DNA from: Cristatella mucedo
Lineage: Eukaryota > Bryozoa > Phylactolaemata > Cristatellidae
DNA: 64,000 bases
Reading direction: 5' to 3'
Assembly (NCBI GenBank): GCA_009760855.2
Contig: WPIO01000110.1
Coordinates: forward strand, 905,501 to 969,500
Position 1 is the first letter of the stretch. The number at the start of each line of letters is the position of its first letter. A program made the translations under genes and the position numbers. The notes under the pieces were generated by a model. The model was not told the DNA's origin. It did no database searches and saw nothing but the letters and a program-made list of their open reading frames with translations. Positions 21,201-36,200 of the stretch are shown piece by piece.

Positions 21201-24200
21201 TCAAGGAGAATCTTATAGAGTTGTGAGCAGCAGCTAGTAGCAGAAATTAAATGTTTTGAGTTTCTTCGCTAGTTTAGTCAATAGTTCCTTAGACTAAGGG
21301 TTACATCGAAACGCTCAAACGATCGTAAAACATCGCACACCGGTTTTTACATGTCACTGTCCACTGAAAGCACGCGATTCGCACACCAAACAAACGTTTA
21401 CAATTATATTCCACTTACCGCCTGGCCAAACATGGCTGCATGTCATGATAAACTTTTGATTTTGATCAGGCTTTTTCTCTGCATCCTCACGCCCTATGCA
21501 AAAACCGGTGCCGAGCATAGTCTCCGATTTGCAGACCAGAAGCCCAACACTGTCTGACTTTTGCATCAGATTCTTGACGACTGAAGTAAAATACACTCCT
21601 GAAGTTGATTGGCGGCCAAACTCTGCATCCGAGCTACTACCTAAAACACGAACTGATTAGAAGTCAGGGTATGCGTGAGGAATCTGAGGAGCAGAGGAAT
21701 AATGTACACATTCTAAATAAAAATCTACGAAATAATTAAATTGAAGACCTGAAGAAACGGTATGCACCTGCTTCTCTTAGAGCGGATATGAAGATGAACA
21801 TCGGCTTGGACTAATTTTGAGGGCAGCACCATGTCTCACCTCAAGACCAAGGAAGACATAATGCTGCAGAAATCACGGCAGGTAATTGGAAAAGGGTCAC
21901 ACAACTCATCTGCTGTATTTTATTTACATGTACAGAAAATTAAATTACCTTACATCCGTTTGTTATGATATTACGGTACAGTGTTGGACAATTGGACCAA
22001 TCTCAATAAGGAATATTGCCACAACTGGGCACCTTTAGCTACTCGTAATTAGTCTCATCTATGAAAGCATTAAACTGGGCGTTGATTCTTCTTCCCCTTT
22101 TAGTCCAAGTACAATTGTGGAATTGCAGAGCAATTTAATCGAAAGAGTTTGCTAAGAATATATTGATTTTTTCTTCATGAAATTAAATGAAATATCTCAA
22201 CAAAATAACGGCAGAAAAGCCGTAATGGCTATCACCGCGGCTTGCAGTTGGCAATAAAGTATCGCCTACTGCAGGATTAGAAGCCACGACATTGATCGTG
22301 AAGACCGAGCACCTTACAACATGCAATGTGATATAGATATGACCATCGTGATCAACTTAAATTCGCCTGACCCTCGACCGCTTCGGTATTGGCGAAATGC
22401 ATGCAATTTCTCGAGAACTGAAAATCAAAATTCACCCAACAGTGGCAAAACGGCATGTGGAATTCCGAATGCAGTACTAACAGCAATACTAATTTATAAA
22501 ATATAGAATTCCCTTATATAGCGCCTCAATAGAACTTAATCTCTATTCAGGCGAAGCACACATGCCTCGGGGCTCGAGCCCACGACCTCATCCAGATCCT
22601 GGTCGGGGCGAGCACCTTAACCACTGCATAAGCTAACTGAATTGCACGTATATTACATCAGATACGGCAGGTGACTTCCAACAGACTCGTTTACAAGCTT
22701 ACAGCAGCTCATGCTCAAATAATGTGTATCTAGTGCTTACGACATCATAATAGGAAGTCCCCATCTCTTCCAGCTCGGCCGTGGCTTATCAAATGGGAGC
22801 AAGGTCAACTTCAACAGACGAGAATTTCCCCCACACCACTCGGCCAACCACGTATGTGTGCCTACGAGAATGTGTCTGACGTCCGTCGTCTGCCTCACGA
22901 CTATTCCGTGAAATACCAGACTCTGGAACTCCTGCAGTCATCGATAGATGGTGAGGGTGCTGCTCTCTGCGTGGAAAATGCTCAAACCCGGTAGGTTTCT
23001 GGCTGGCCTACTTCTTTCTAGTGCCACTGACACCAGGCGAATCCTTCTGATTTGCTCTCTACACTCCGGCACTTCGGAGCACAATGACGCTTTGCCTTTC
23101 GCTGGCACTGGACTTACTGACTTTCCTAACCCTCTCAAAATCTCTCGGCCGTTGAAGCTTCGCCTCTTTAAATAATTTGGGCTACAAGTCTCTTCCCTGC
23201 CCAACATAAAATCAAAGTTCACATGCAGGCAATCAAAGGTTATGTGCAAAGCTACAAATTGCCTGCCGTACCATAATCCTAAACTATACAACCGACTAAC
23301 CCCTTATCTTCAAAGACATTAAACCCTAAATATATCAAAGCGCTGCTAAGCCTTAGACCGTAAACAAATATTCACCGGTTATATGCTAAACTCTAAATCT
23401 TATACATACGATAGAAATGTAAACCTAAAGCATAAATATCCCAAACTTGCTTAGCAATCGATCGCTTACAAAGCTTACATCCCACGTATCGATTCACTAC
23501 AGATACACGTTCCCCTTTCTGCCCTAGACGGCCCAGCGGGCCTCTCTTGCTGCCCTCTTTGACAGTCGCCTCAACCCTGCTAGTATCAGCTTTAGACAGA
23601 AGGTCGAGTCTGCACATCATCATGGCGGGTGACACTGACTTTATTCCCTAATGGTCACGCTGCAACCCAATAAAGCATTTCCAGGCATCTGCACACACAA
23701 TCAAATGCCATCTCAGCTCTGGACGAGCATATTATCCAGCAACCAACTACCGAGGAAGAGCTAGAACTGCTCGTCATATGTCTGTCATAGGCGTAGGAGT
23801 GCCTACATATCATCCAGCTTGGTCAAGCTGAAAACGAGCCACGTTAGACGTGCTAGGGCCCGAAGAGCTGATCGTCTTGTAAGCCTGGATGACTCGCATG
23901 GTCCGGACACTGTCTCTGAGCTTCAACATGTCTAGCCTGCCACCAGTCCACGGAGAAAACGGCAAAGTGACCAGACGTGCAACGAGAGAGGCAGCAGAGA
24001 CGAATCACAGCCCTGCTCTACGGTCGAAAGCAATATCGCAGCTATGATCCTGGCCTGGAATAGGTAGTCGAATCTCTATGAACGTCCGCACGACGTCCAG
24101 CTTCAGCCAGGATGCTAGCAGAAAAGCCTACCCTTGTTCATGTCCATGATTAGGGATTGGCACGATTTCTCCATATCGGCCCTATATTACCCACGGGCAT

Positions 24201-27200
24201 GCTGTGGACCCTGCTAGGTTACCCCCAGCTGCAGCACATCGCTGACGAGCAGGTGCAGTGGAGCCGCCGGCTGCACACAACTTTCGCCGAGCTGGCCCAC
24301 TGAGCACCACTTCTATTGACAGAAGCGATGGTAAATGATGGAAGACCCCCACCTCTGCCAAAGAGACTAGCTGCTGAAGTATGTCTCGTGATGCCAAGAA
24401 GACTGCCAGGTCGACTGCCAATGCGAAGACTGCACCGATCTGTAAGCCATGCGAAATGTGAGGCAGGACTTAGTGCATTAGTCGAAGAGGATGTGCGACA
24501 ATGAATCACCCTACCGGACTACCACAGACGACAGAAACGGTACCAAGTCTTGATTTTGGATGTAAAGAGTTACAAACAAGTCATCATATAGAGACTCAGT
24601 ACGATAGGAGAACCCCCATCCTCAGCAGCCACCTTGCGTGGTGACAGTAAAAGGGATAGATTTCGGATGCTGTAAAATAATAACAATAATAATGCATTTT
24701 ATAAAGCGCCCTCGGAGAACTCAATCTCTTCCTAGGCGAATGCATTTTGAAGGTCAAGGAAGGCTGCAAGCCGCGATAGATTGTCTTTTGGTTGGTTTTC
24801 CCGGTACTGAAAGCTGTCTCAGTCAGGAATGATAGCTCTAGGTAGCCCTCGATCCCGGGTAGAAAGCCCATCTGGTTGGCCGAGATCCAGCATCCGGCGA
24901 TCCTAAGGTCACCTACCGTTCTCGAAGACAGAGTACCAGACAGGGGCGGGCCATCTTTAAAAGAGTCGGCTGCTGCAGTTAATTCAATGAATTCAAATCC
25001 CAATCAGTCGAAATCAATTGGCCAGGTGTGACCTGTAGCCTAACTTTGCCCTGTTTTGGAGCAAGCCGGTCAAGACAACTTTCCTTGACGAAAGCATTTC
25101 GCAAAAGCAAAGACGTGCATATTTAGCACTATTTCTATAAGAGACAACCGGCTGGGTCGAGTACATAGGCATGTCAGTATTCTATGCGTAATGCCGGTCT
25201 TTCTCTTCCCGGTGATTACTCGCTCGACGCTGACAAACTGTAAGCTCCTCTGCCTTAAAAGGAAGCAATAGTCGACCCTCCAGCCTAGGGGGTCTCAGGA
25301 AAGTTAGTTCAGTGAGAACCGCAACTGCAGAGCCATCAACGACTTGCTGCCTTGTTTTCCGAAAACTTGACGCGCTTGACCTGATACATCTTTGCAACGC
25401 ATTACACACTTCGCTGCTGGTTTCATGAGCACAGCAGATGCAGCCAGGCGGCTGTGAATGGTCTTGGCCGGCCATCTCTGGACGTTACTGCCAAGCCAAG
25501 CGAGACTCACGGGGGCCCCTTGTTATCCTCCTGGCATCGGCACCGCCGTACTTTGCGATTGCGATCGCCTAGCTTGGCTCAAGAATTGGCCACCCACTGG
25601 TGTGCAAAGTCCTCCGAGGGTGTACCGGAGTCAGTAAAATAATCTCCAACCACACAGCTTCTGAAGAGAGGAATCCAGGTCTCCACCAAGACTGTCAAGC
25701 CTATAGGTCTACCGAACTCTTCCAGCTCAGGCCAATAAATAAATAAAACAAATACTAGCTGATTTAAAAGCCTCTTTTTGTATAGCAACAGAAGAGCCTT
25801 TACGACTATCAGCACCGCTTTCAGTGGCAATAAAGGATCGCCCACCACAGTATTCGAACCCACGACTTCGGCACCGAGGTCGTGAAAAGCAACCGCCTCA
25901 ACTAGTGAGCCATTACGGCTCACCAATGGCCATGGATGTCAGCTAGAAGCAATCGGCAATACGGTAGCTGTGAACTGAAAAGTCTGGAGTTCTTCAGCCA
26001 GACATAAAACATTTTTAGCCAGAGTGGTTGTCCGGGACCACGTCAGCCTCACTACGAGTAGGATGTATAGCTGTAGTAATGGGCACCGGCTCTATAATAG
26101 ACGTACCCAGAGTGACCATATGTGCCAAGAGAAAATGTCTGGTAGCCTACATTCGGCTATTCAACTCCTCGTGACATATAAAGCATGCAAGTGTAGCAAT
26201 TTGAAAATGCCGGCATTGTAGGCCACTTGAAACAACAGAATGCTTGCACAGTGACATACCTGTAGGTGCTACAATAACATGTCGCTTTACCTCAACGACC
26301 GGCAGACCGTTTCGCCGAGAGAGCGAATTCTGTCAGGCTCGTGACTTTTGTACCGATCGGTGTTCAGTTCAAAGTCAGCGGCCAAGCTCATTATTTCAGG
26401 CAAAGCGAGCCTTGTGCTACTACATTTGCTAATTGGCATGTTGCGAGTTTGCGAAGCGACTTCCCAACACTCGAAAGTAGGTAAGAGCGATGGTCCCCAA
26501 CGATGCCTTATGGTGAGCCCTGATGGCACACTAGGTAAGGCTCCTGCATTCGTTATTTCGGTCCCGAGGTCGTGGGTTCGATTCCTGAAGTGGGCGATTC
26601 TTTATCGCCACTGCAAGCGGTGGTGATAGCCGTAAAGACTCTTCAGTCGCTAATCAAAAGGAGGCTGTTTAATGATCTAGGATTTATTTATTATTTATTT
26701 ACAAACGAGCTGCGGTCAGCCATTTTAACTAGCTCAGTGGCTGTACTCTCAAGAAGTTGTGACTGCTGAATTCATTTTTGGTTGAATTCCCCGCCATTAC
26801 AGTGCGATTAATCACATTCATTTTTCCCGAGCTTGGGTGACAAAGTACTATAGGCAAGCCATTTCAATAGCCGACCTCGAGGCTATCACCACGCTTGCAG
26901 CTGCATTAAAGGCTCGCCTACAGTAGGATTCGAAACCCGAAATAACCGCCTGCCATTACATAGTCATGCGAATCTAACACTTGACTTGTCACAACCTTCT
27001 CAAGCAAACTGGGCAACGTGTTGTAGTGAACTCTTTTTAAAAGCAAATATTGCACTTTTTGCAGCAATCGGCAGGCTGGTTGTGTGAGAGGGAGTGTGCC
27101 GGTGAGTATACTTAATTTGGGACGATTGACCTGCAAATCAGCATATATTTGTTGCAGTCAAAACACGCGATATGCTATGTCTTACGGGTCAAGGAGGTAC

Positions 27201-30200
27201 CTCAGAGATTTATAAAACATAAAAAGCTTCATTCATAAAGTTTGGAGAAAGTGTACTCCGTATAAACACGTCCATGTTTGCATGCCTAAGAGCTTGATCG
27301 CTCGTTCTTAACTGCGATAACGGTATTGGATGACCGAGAAAAGATAAAGAACAACTTTATGCCTCTTCTAGAGCTCAAAGAAGTCTGAGTGCTTCCGAAA
27401 ATTGATATGTTGCATACAATTTTAAGGTCAATTCTGGAGCCATTAAAATTGTGACGTGACTGGTTAAGCCTGCTGCAGCCATTGGGTATTTTACATGCTT
27501 AATGGACCACAATTAACTTGTTTGAAGCTGATTCTTTGATCCACTCATTTCAATAACCAGGTGGCTACTCCCGAAATAAACTATTGGCTAATTATTGGCT
27601 CCAGCAGAATTGAAGGAGCTGCAGATTTGATTTTGGATATCACGGCCCTGCCACTCAAGTCAGAACCAAGTGAAACCTGGCCTGCAAGCCTTCTCAGGGA
27701 GCCCTTGCTCGTCAGCCACTACTCAAAACGTCAGCTAATGCTATCGAGCCCATTATCTAGCTATGCCTCACGGTGAATGGTAGTTATGCTCTAAACTCAT
27801 TCTTAGACCTTGGCTTGTCAGACCAGACCACTTTTAACTATTGATCGATAGCTATATCGCTACAGAGCAATCGATAATATAGTTGAGAGGTAGAACCTTG
27901 ATGGCTCTTCAGGTTCTAATTTGGTGCATGTGTGCTAATCTTGATAATATAGCTTTAAAAGACCACGTGAAGGAGAATAAAAACTCGTTCGAACGATTGT
28001 CTCACGAGAGAATTGATAATTATAATTTTCTCCGAAGTTTATTACCTTAACTGGTAGTTCACTTATATTGCAAGAGAGCCACAATCGGACCAGGCTGGAG
28101 GCAAATGCAGACTGTCACTAAGTAATGCTTTTCATGCAGACGCAAACTCGGCGGAAGTAGAAAAATCGTTGCAAGCAGACATGACCAGCCATTCGTTAGT
28201 ACTTTCAGTAAGTGTGAGAGCAAGAAAAGCAAGCAACCCAAGATCACTGCCCGTAGGCCCGAAGACCGGTAGGTGAGCAATGCTTCGTTATGATTAGCGA
28301 CGGCTCGTAGGAGTGAGCATGCATAGCGAAACTGCTTTGGTTGAATCACATAAATTCCTCTGACTCCAGTAGTTCACCTGCACACCTAAATAACCTCATA
28401 CCCTGACTTCAGTTCCGATGCTTTTATAATCCAGGAGAATCAACTAAGGACAGATTAAAGATTTCGAGAAGCTAAAATCCACTCGTTCGTCACAGCACTT
28501 GCTCCTTTGGCGTGAACTGTATTTGTTGTGCTTTCATCGTCTTTTTGTGCTTTGTCCTAAAACTTAACTATATACTATTAAAAAAATTAACAAAATTCTT
28601 TTCCAGTTCATAAAGACGTTTACAAAAGTGGTAAATTCCCTTGGGGTGACAATCCATTGTCTTATTATTTGTACTATTATTATTACCTATGACCACGAAC
28701 TAGCTGCAATGCGGCACCACTTTTCAGGAACAGGTAAAACCCTTTTGAAATCTGAACTACATTTATATACAGTATGCAGGTATATGTGCTGCTACATCTA
28801 AAGGTATGAACAGTACGCGCATGCCATATGTAGACTGTCCTATGCTTTCGACTTGCTTTAGCCCAGTTGTAAGGTTTTGATTTAACGACACGGACTGTGG
28901 GTTCGAGCCAGGCTGAATTTATAATACCCAACAATAGAGACTAATTTCTCTTAAGGTACTATGCTAATGAATTATTATGTGACCGGAGTGTATACTTAAC
29001 TAAATCAATAAAAACTGACAGACGAGTTGAAGGACTGTGAAGTCCCTTGTCGCAACGAGGCGATGTTCGCCGGAAGCACACAACAGATATTTTAAGAGGC
29101 GGCTGGACGAACTTCTGAGATCACGCTAAAAACCATTAGTTCATAGACAAATTCTGATTGATTCTCTTCGGATCCCATCGCGTTTCATTGCTGGGAGGAA
29201 CAGCCTCGTAACGCGATGATATAGAGACTAGTGTCCGACTTTCAAAGCGAAATTGTACATCCTAGTTGGCTTGTTCGTTAATAAGTAATGGTATGAGCTA
29301 AGAGGCAGTGAATCTACCCTCTGGAGGTAACTTTTTGGCACCCTTCGACTCTTTTCCGGCTGAAAGTACCGCTAACGCAGGGCATAGTAATTTCCATGGA
29401 GCCAGAGCGAATCAAGCTGAAAACGACGATGCATCTACTGGACCAGAGAGTATATTTAGGTATGCTCTTTACATTTCCTGCAGTATTCCTAGGAATTAAA
29501 TCCTAACGCATGGCAGTTGCTGACAATTAATACTTCCATTACGATGCAACAGGTGAAATTTTGGTCGTCCATCAACAAAAGTACGATTTGCCGCTTAGCC
29601 TGAGAAAACCACTGACTCTACTTAAGCAAATGGTACCGAAAAAAAGTAAACTAAGATCAATTATCTCGGCTCCTGGGAAAGGTTAACGGTGCTGCAATGC
29701 AAGATAAAACCTTATTTCATGCCCTCAACTTGCCAGAAACTCTTGGTGAGTATTCAAACCATTTCAGCAAACTCGCATGCTAGATACAAAATTCCTAGCA
29801 AAAGATATGTTAGATACGAGAGCAAAGCAAAGAAAGCAGCCTTAATGACTCATGACTCACTTGTATCTGGCATCTGGCTGCAATCGGAAAAGCCCAAAGA
29901 TCGTAGCCGTTTGGATCCACTGAAGTCGGTAAAATCAACGCTTCCACAAAGTTCCAATCTATTTGGAGCCTTGTTAAAGAGTTGCAGCTGGAATTTGCGT
30001 TTCCGAGACATTGTTTTCCCTGCTAGGTCAAAAAGCCAGGCGTACGAGGTAGAGGTAGCTGGCTCGAGCCACGACGGTCCAACAAGCTTATAGCCATGAC
30101 TGTAGGCATCCTCGTCAGCCATTGTACTATCCATATTTGCCCTCAGTCGGTCACTGGCAGCAGTCGTTGGTATATCGATTATCCATTCGTCCACAGGCTT

Positions 30201-33200
30201 TGGTAGACCCTCTTTGTGCAACTCAATCCAGCGTTTCAACTCCTCGCGACTGCTCTTACACTGCACGTGTACCTCAAGATGTGTGTGCATTGTTGACATA
30301 AGGGGTACTACTGCTAAATACTGCTTCTCAGAGCTGCCTCCTTCAGCACGCTCTAATCTCGTCGGCTGGCCTTCAAATCTGTTTCAACAAGGCATTAATG
30401 GACGATGCAATGTCGGCAGTGTGGTAATGCAGTGGCAGCACCAACAAAACAACAACTATGAGCAGAAAAAATAGAACAAATAGCATGACTGTCGATTAAC
30501 AATCCATAATTCCTATTAAGGCGGATTACTGTCAATTCCTTCCAATAATCTGAAGTGACTGTCAGAGGGAAATGTGCGACTAAACATGTACCACGCATGA
30601 CAAAAATGACTACGAAGCACTTGAGACTTGGAATTTCCTCGCGATCTTTTACAACAATGGTATTTACAACTGATATTTTGTCAAAAATTAGATCTGGAAT
30701 CTATTTTGATGAGCACACATTTTAATTGTCAAGTAATATCCTGAAAGTGTCCATATTCGTTTCGTGCAACAAGTCTTCAAGCCAATGTAGCCGGTTGACT
30801 TATACAGGTCTGCTTGAGAACACATCCTTACCAGATTGCTTGAATTCGTGGCTCCGATTTTCAATAGATACTTTATATAATCTAAAGGCCATTACCTGTG
30901 TATGAGAAATTGTTAGGCCCATCAATGTGCAAGGTTGGTGAGCCAAGCGTGCCCAATTCAGATGTGATCAAATCAACCAACGTACATGTAATTCTTTAAT
31001 TAGAGAAAAACCACTCTAAAAGTCATCATTGGACATCATCGGAGGTTATGCATTACCAGATCGAATAACGCAGCATTTCATTTAGAATAAAATATAATGC
31101 AGTGTAATGTGATGTGCCTCCGTATGTAACTCCACTAAGTCATAAAGACCACGTGGATGTTACGCAGGAGAGTTTTGTATAGCACACTCACAGCCTAAGC
31201 GGCTTTCGGTACGCATTCGGTAGCCAACAGACTTCGTCTCACACAACAAAGAGAAAGTGGGAAGCATAGCAGAGTCATGAGAGCAGTTGGGGTAGGAGTA
31301 GCATGAAAGTAGCAGCTCAGGAACGCTGTAAAGGATGAGTCATAGTCGTCAGTAGCAGAGTAGTTGTCGTTGCATAAAAATTGTGGAAGCGAGTTAAAAA
31401 GCAACTAAAGCAGTTAGTATTAATTTGGCCTATGTCGCTCTCCAAATACTTAATAATAATAATAATAATAATGCACTTGATAAAGCGTCCTCAAAGAACT
31501 TAATCTCTTTCTAGGTGCTTTACATTTGCTGCAAAGTGAAATGCAAGTGAATGGTAAGTAAAATCATGCTTGAAAAAAATGAATAATATTGTAAGGGGTG
31601 ACATGCACCGGGACTTGATAATATAATGATAATAATAATGATGATGATAATGATAATAAATTGATGTTTAGTCGAACATCTCCGTTGTCCGAGGAGCTCT
31701 GATGGATGCCGACTGATCCATAGATTTGCTTAGCTGCTCATGCTCTTTCATAACCAACTGATATACTTCACCAGTGTAATTCCTGTGAACTCTCGGGGTC
31801 TCTAATGGAATAAAATTGACTTTAAATTTCTTGCACATGTAGATTTTTCTTTAAGAAGCCTTCCCTTAGAAGGTCCAGCATAGCGTAAATAACTTCAAAA
31901 GTTTTACGGCAATGAAAACTTCTCCTTTGCAGCCATCTGGGATACATCATTTCCAGCCGTCACGAGTTAAGACCTCCGTGCTACGTACTACCAAGTACCT
32001 TTTCTAGTCATTCGGATATTCTTCTTCGTTTACGCTTCTTATGTTAATACGGGCACTAAGTGATTGTCAAGCTTTAAGACGGAAAGAGAAACCTCGCTAG
32101 CATCGACTCCCGTTTAGTCGATGTAGCTTCTTACACAACGATATCTACTCTCCTGCGGCCGACTATGTCACATACTTTCCAGCCGTCCTGAGCAGCTATT
32201 TCCATGCTAATTATACTCAGATCGCTCTTATGACTCAGCTATCATTTTCAACTTCTTCTTTTTTCGTGAGATGCCGCTTAGGCTTTTAGTGCGAAATACG
32301 AAACTGGAACGCCTAACACCCACATAGTCTTTGTGGCTTTGCGAAGCTACAGACCGAGATACACTTGCATTGCGTTACAGTTTTTGATCAACAGATAGAG
32401 ATTAAAATGGTTAGCTTAGTCATCAGCATCAGTTATATAGGAATAAGACAGGACTCAAACTTACTTTTGATCTAGGTCGCAAAGATGCATCACCTTAGTG
32501 AATGCACTCTCAAGTTCAATTCTGGCTACCGAACGGGCCACTCCATCGTTGTAGGGCATGCCGTTTCTCACGGTTGCAATCAAATGGTTGACCTGGTTCA
32601 AATTTTTCTATACAACCCAGGTCTTGACATCTAGGTCTACAGTGGGCTATCTTGTATTGCCCATTGCAAGCGGTGGGGATAGTCGTTTAGGCACGTCTGC
32701 CGTTTCGAAAGTACTTGCTAATACTCGTTGAAGCTAGCCTAAAAGAGGCTGAACGTTTTCTCTTTTTCCTTCTATAAGCTTGCCAGAATCCTGACCAAAT
32801 TCATTGTGGTGCTGCAGGAAGATTTAAACGCTCTGCTTTCCGCTTACAGCACTAAATCGTGAATAAAAACTCGAAAACTTATACTAGCAATCAAATGATT
32901 GTTTATAGCAAGAATAGAATTTTACTTTCATATCGTTATTTAAACTTGTAAAGCCATCACGTTAGAAAGATATCGACTCTCCGCTCCCTTTGAGTGAAGA
33001 AGGCTAGACATGCAAAAGTGAGTTAGAATACTTCACTTTAAGGCAAAGAAAAAAGAAGGATTGAGAGCAGAAAGTGTACAGTAAAGCTAATGAAGTCTAT
33101 TAGGCTATGCTGGCTGTGACATGGAAATCCTACATTTGGATTACCATTCTTATTTAACTTTAAAATCTACAGCGAAATTTTGTGCCAAAGATTTCGAATG

Positions 33201-36200
33201 CACGTAGTAGTTTTACCCTAAGCGTAACCGATTTGAATAGGCAGCTGCTGAAAGGAAAGGCAGCATATGGGTCTCACAGCAGGAAAGAATAGCTCATGAC
33301 CTTGTAGAAACTGTAATGCTACTCCGAACTACACGTTGCACGTAGCAAGTGTTCAATGTTACAGGTGCAAGAACGATCTTTCAATAGCTTGTGCATTGGA
33401 GGTTGGTAGTGAATCATGGAAACATACGAGGAGTTTCAGACGACATTCGAACGAGTATGCCGTCAAGCACTGTCTTACAAACTCGTAGAAAATAGCCAAT
33501 ACGAGAATACTTGGCTTCATTCAAGTGCTGGCATGAACCTATTAGCTCTCACCATAGAGAGGCCTACTCTTTTGGCCTAATTATCAGCTGATCTGAGATT
33601 CAATAACAAGCGAAGACGAAAACTTGCAATTGTATGTAGATTTTCCTAAATAGTCATGTTAAGTAATACCCGCGAAACCGGACCTGTCAGTTAGTTATGG
33701 TGATTTCGCTCATCCAATGCTTAGCACCGGCCTCCATTTCTTCACCGCGACGGCCAAGATGTTTATCTCCATTATTCCAATCGCACGCAAACATTTTTCG
33801 TACAAATTCATCGCATGCGTCACAATTACAACCAAGGCATCTGAGAGCCCTTATAGCGCATCACACATCCACATGGTCATCCGAACAGATTATAATACCT
33901 GTGGTACCTTTTCTGAGAATTAAGCTAAATCTAAAGTATATCGTGGTAAAAATTCAGGAAAACAACAACAGCTTGAGCAGCGTTTCAACGAATATACTTA
34001 ACTTCCTGGATGAAAATACTAGCTGACTTACCAATCCCCACACGTCCTTATTCTTTTACACTCTGGGTCTGTCACTAGAACTTCTAAGCCAAAGCCCTAG
34101 CTGTTGGCGGGCACTCAGGCAGTACCTTTACGCTAAAGCCAGGGATTTCGTAATTCAATAACGAATATTATGAAAATAGATTAGCTGGAGAAACACAATT
34201 TGCCAAATTTCTAAATCAAAACTAATATCACAAACAAAATCTGCTTTAACAGCCTGGTGGGTCGCTATGTGATGAGAGTATGTGCTAATGTGGAGACTAC
34301 GGTTGATTATTTACCAAACATTCACATCGTATAGCTACTGTTAGGTCAGAATATATCTGAACAATGTTAGCGTTTAAATGCTCTCGACTATTATAGTGGG
34401 TTCACGTGCAGGTGGCAAAAAAGCCATGAATTCAAAAAATTGTAAACAACTCCGAGAAGCGTGTGTTGTTCATGGCAGCAAAATAAACCAAGTTAAGCAT
34501 TAGCAACTGTCACGATGCCCCACGACGAAGTAAATCTTAATTATTACAAGTATTAGAAATATATATTCACGTATAGATAGAGACCACATCAACATTTTTG
34601 TCAATTTTAAAGCAGTCCGGATTTTAAATTAACACGCAATACTTGTAAAGCGCCTAGAGAGAGATTAAGTTCTCTGAGGGCGCTTTATCAAGTGAATTAT
34701 TATTATTATTATTACTTCTATTTCCCAGAAGGTCACAAGACGTGCAGGCCTGAAAAGTATGTTGCTTCATCACAATACATGCCGGATTCTACTAACGTAA
34801 AAATTAGCACATTTCTTGACAATTTTTTTTTTACAATTACATTACATTTAGAGAATTGATCCTTTTTTAAGCACTTTATGGATGTTTTTAAAAAGCATGA
34901 CCAAATTATTAGTGGGAATATTCGCAATGTCTTCAAGTAAAACATTGTTATCTGTGACGTACACAGGGGGTCAACATGTAGATTTCAGGCAATTTAGCTC
35001 CAGCTTATCAAGTTAAAAGCATATTTGTATCATCGTTCATATATCCCATGAAAATAAATAAAGACGAATCAACTCGGACAACACTTCTAGGACTACAAAG
35101 GAATTTGTGCAGGGTTTTCCAAAGGGAAATATATCGACCTATGAACCGTGAATTTTCAGCATATACAATAATAAACTCTAAGCTATTATAAATTATAATG
35201 CTTCCATTCAAAATAACATAAACATTCACTTGTGAACTGTTCCTCTTTGGTGCCGGAGGAGTACTCGATACGTGACATTTAGTATCCTAAAATATTTTCT
35301 TACATGCAACTATAAAATACACCTTCAGCATATGTTCAGGATGGCTTCAGAGCAGTCAATAGCTTTTAGTCGGTGCTAAATATTTGAGTTTACAGTTGAG
35401 CGTATAGATGTATTCCATACTTGCATTAATGTATATATTTGCGACTTGAATTATGAAGTCGCTCCTCACGCCATAAATCACCGTGCGTACGTTAAAAGTG
35501 CGACAGGATCTCTTACCTTGCTCCATCTGACTCTTTTGGTGGACCAACTTTTACGTGTTCGTTTCTCGGCACCTCTTTGGATGGGCCTACGGATTAAGAA
35601 AGCTTGATCATAAATAACAAAACATTGCAGGCTTCAAATAAATCCAGACTAAAGGAAGCCTACAGGACGGTTTCAGCATTTATTCGAATGTTTTTTTTCT
35701 CCGCATACATCAACCAGAAATATGTGACCTCGCTACAAAATTCCTAACACAGCTGGTTATAATGATCATGTATTGATACATAACTGCAGCTGAGCTCTCG
35801 CAGGGAATGAATGGATCCACCTCCAGTACTGCAATGCCTCATCCTGCCAATAACCCCTCCAGCTCAGTTACCTCCCTGCGAAATTCATTTGCCCCAACCA
35901 GCCTGAAGAAATCTAAGAGAAACCCATTACGCCTTCACCACCAGTTCACCCAATCAGCCATATCGATATTTGGTGTCACTGAGCCCGACCTCCGTATGTT
36001 GCTAGGGGTGTGGTCACATCAGACAGCACCGTACCATGGAAACCACATATTATACGTGTTCTGGTTTATGATAAGTGCCTAGACAGAATTTCCATTCTCT
36101 TAGGTCGCTATCAAATTTTAATATCTAATTAATGTGTCACTGTTCATGATACAATAGACTTCTTGCCGTTTTTATGCTACAATCATATAAATTTAATTCT

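Noticed and set aside
34825-34965. Minus-strand frame with LLEDIANIPTNNLVMLF, phase-compatible with CARD exon B
   Set aside because: Ends in a stop after 30 codons, in AT-rich DNA beside a LINE tail, while exon C gives a better-supported continuation.
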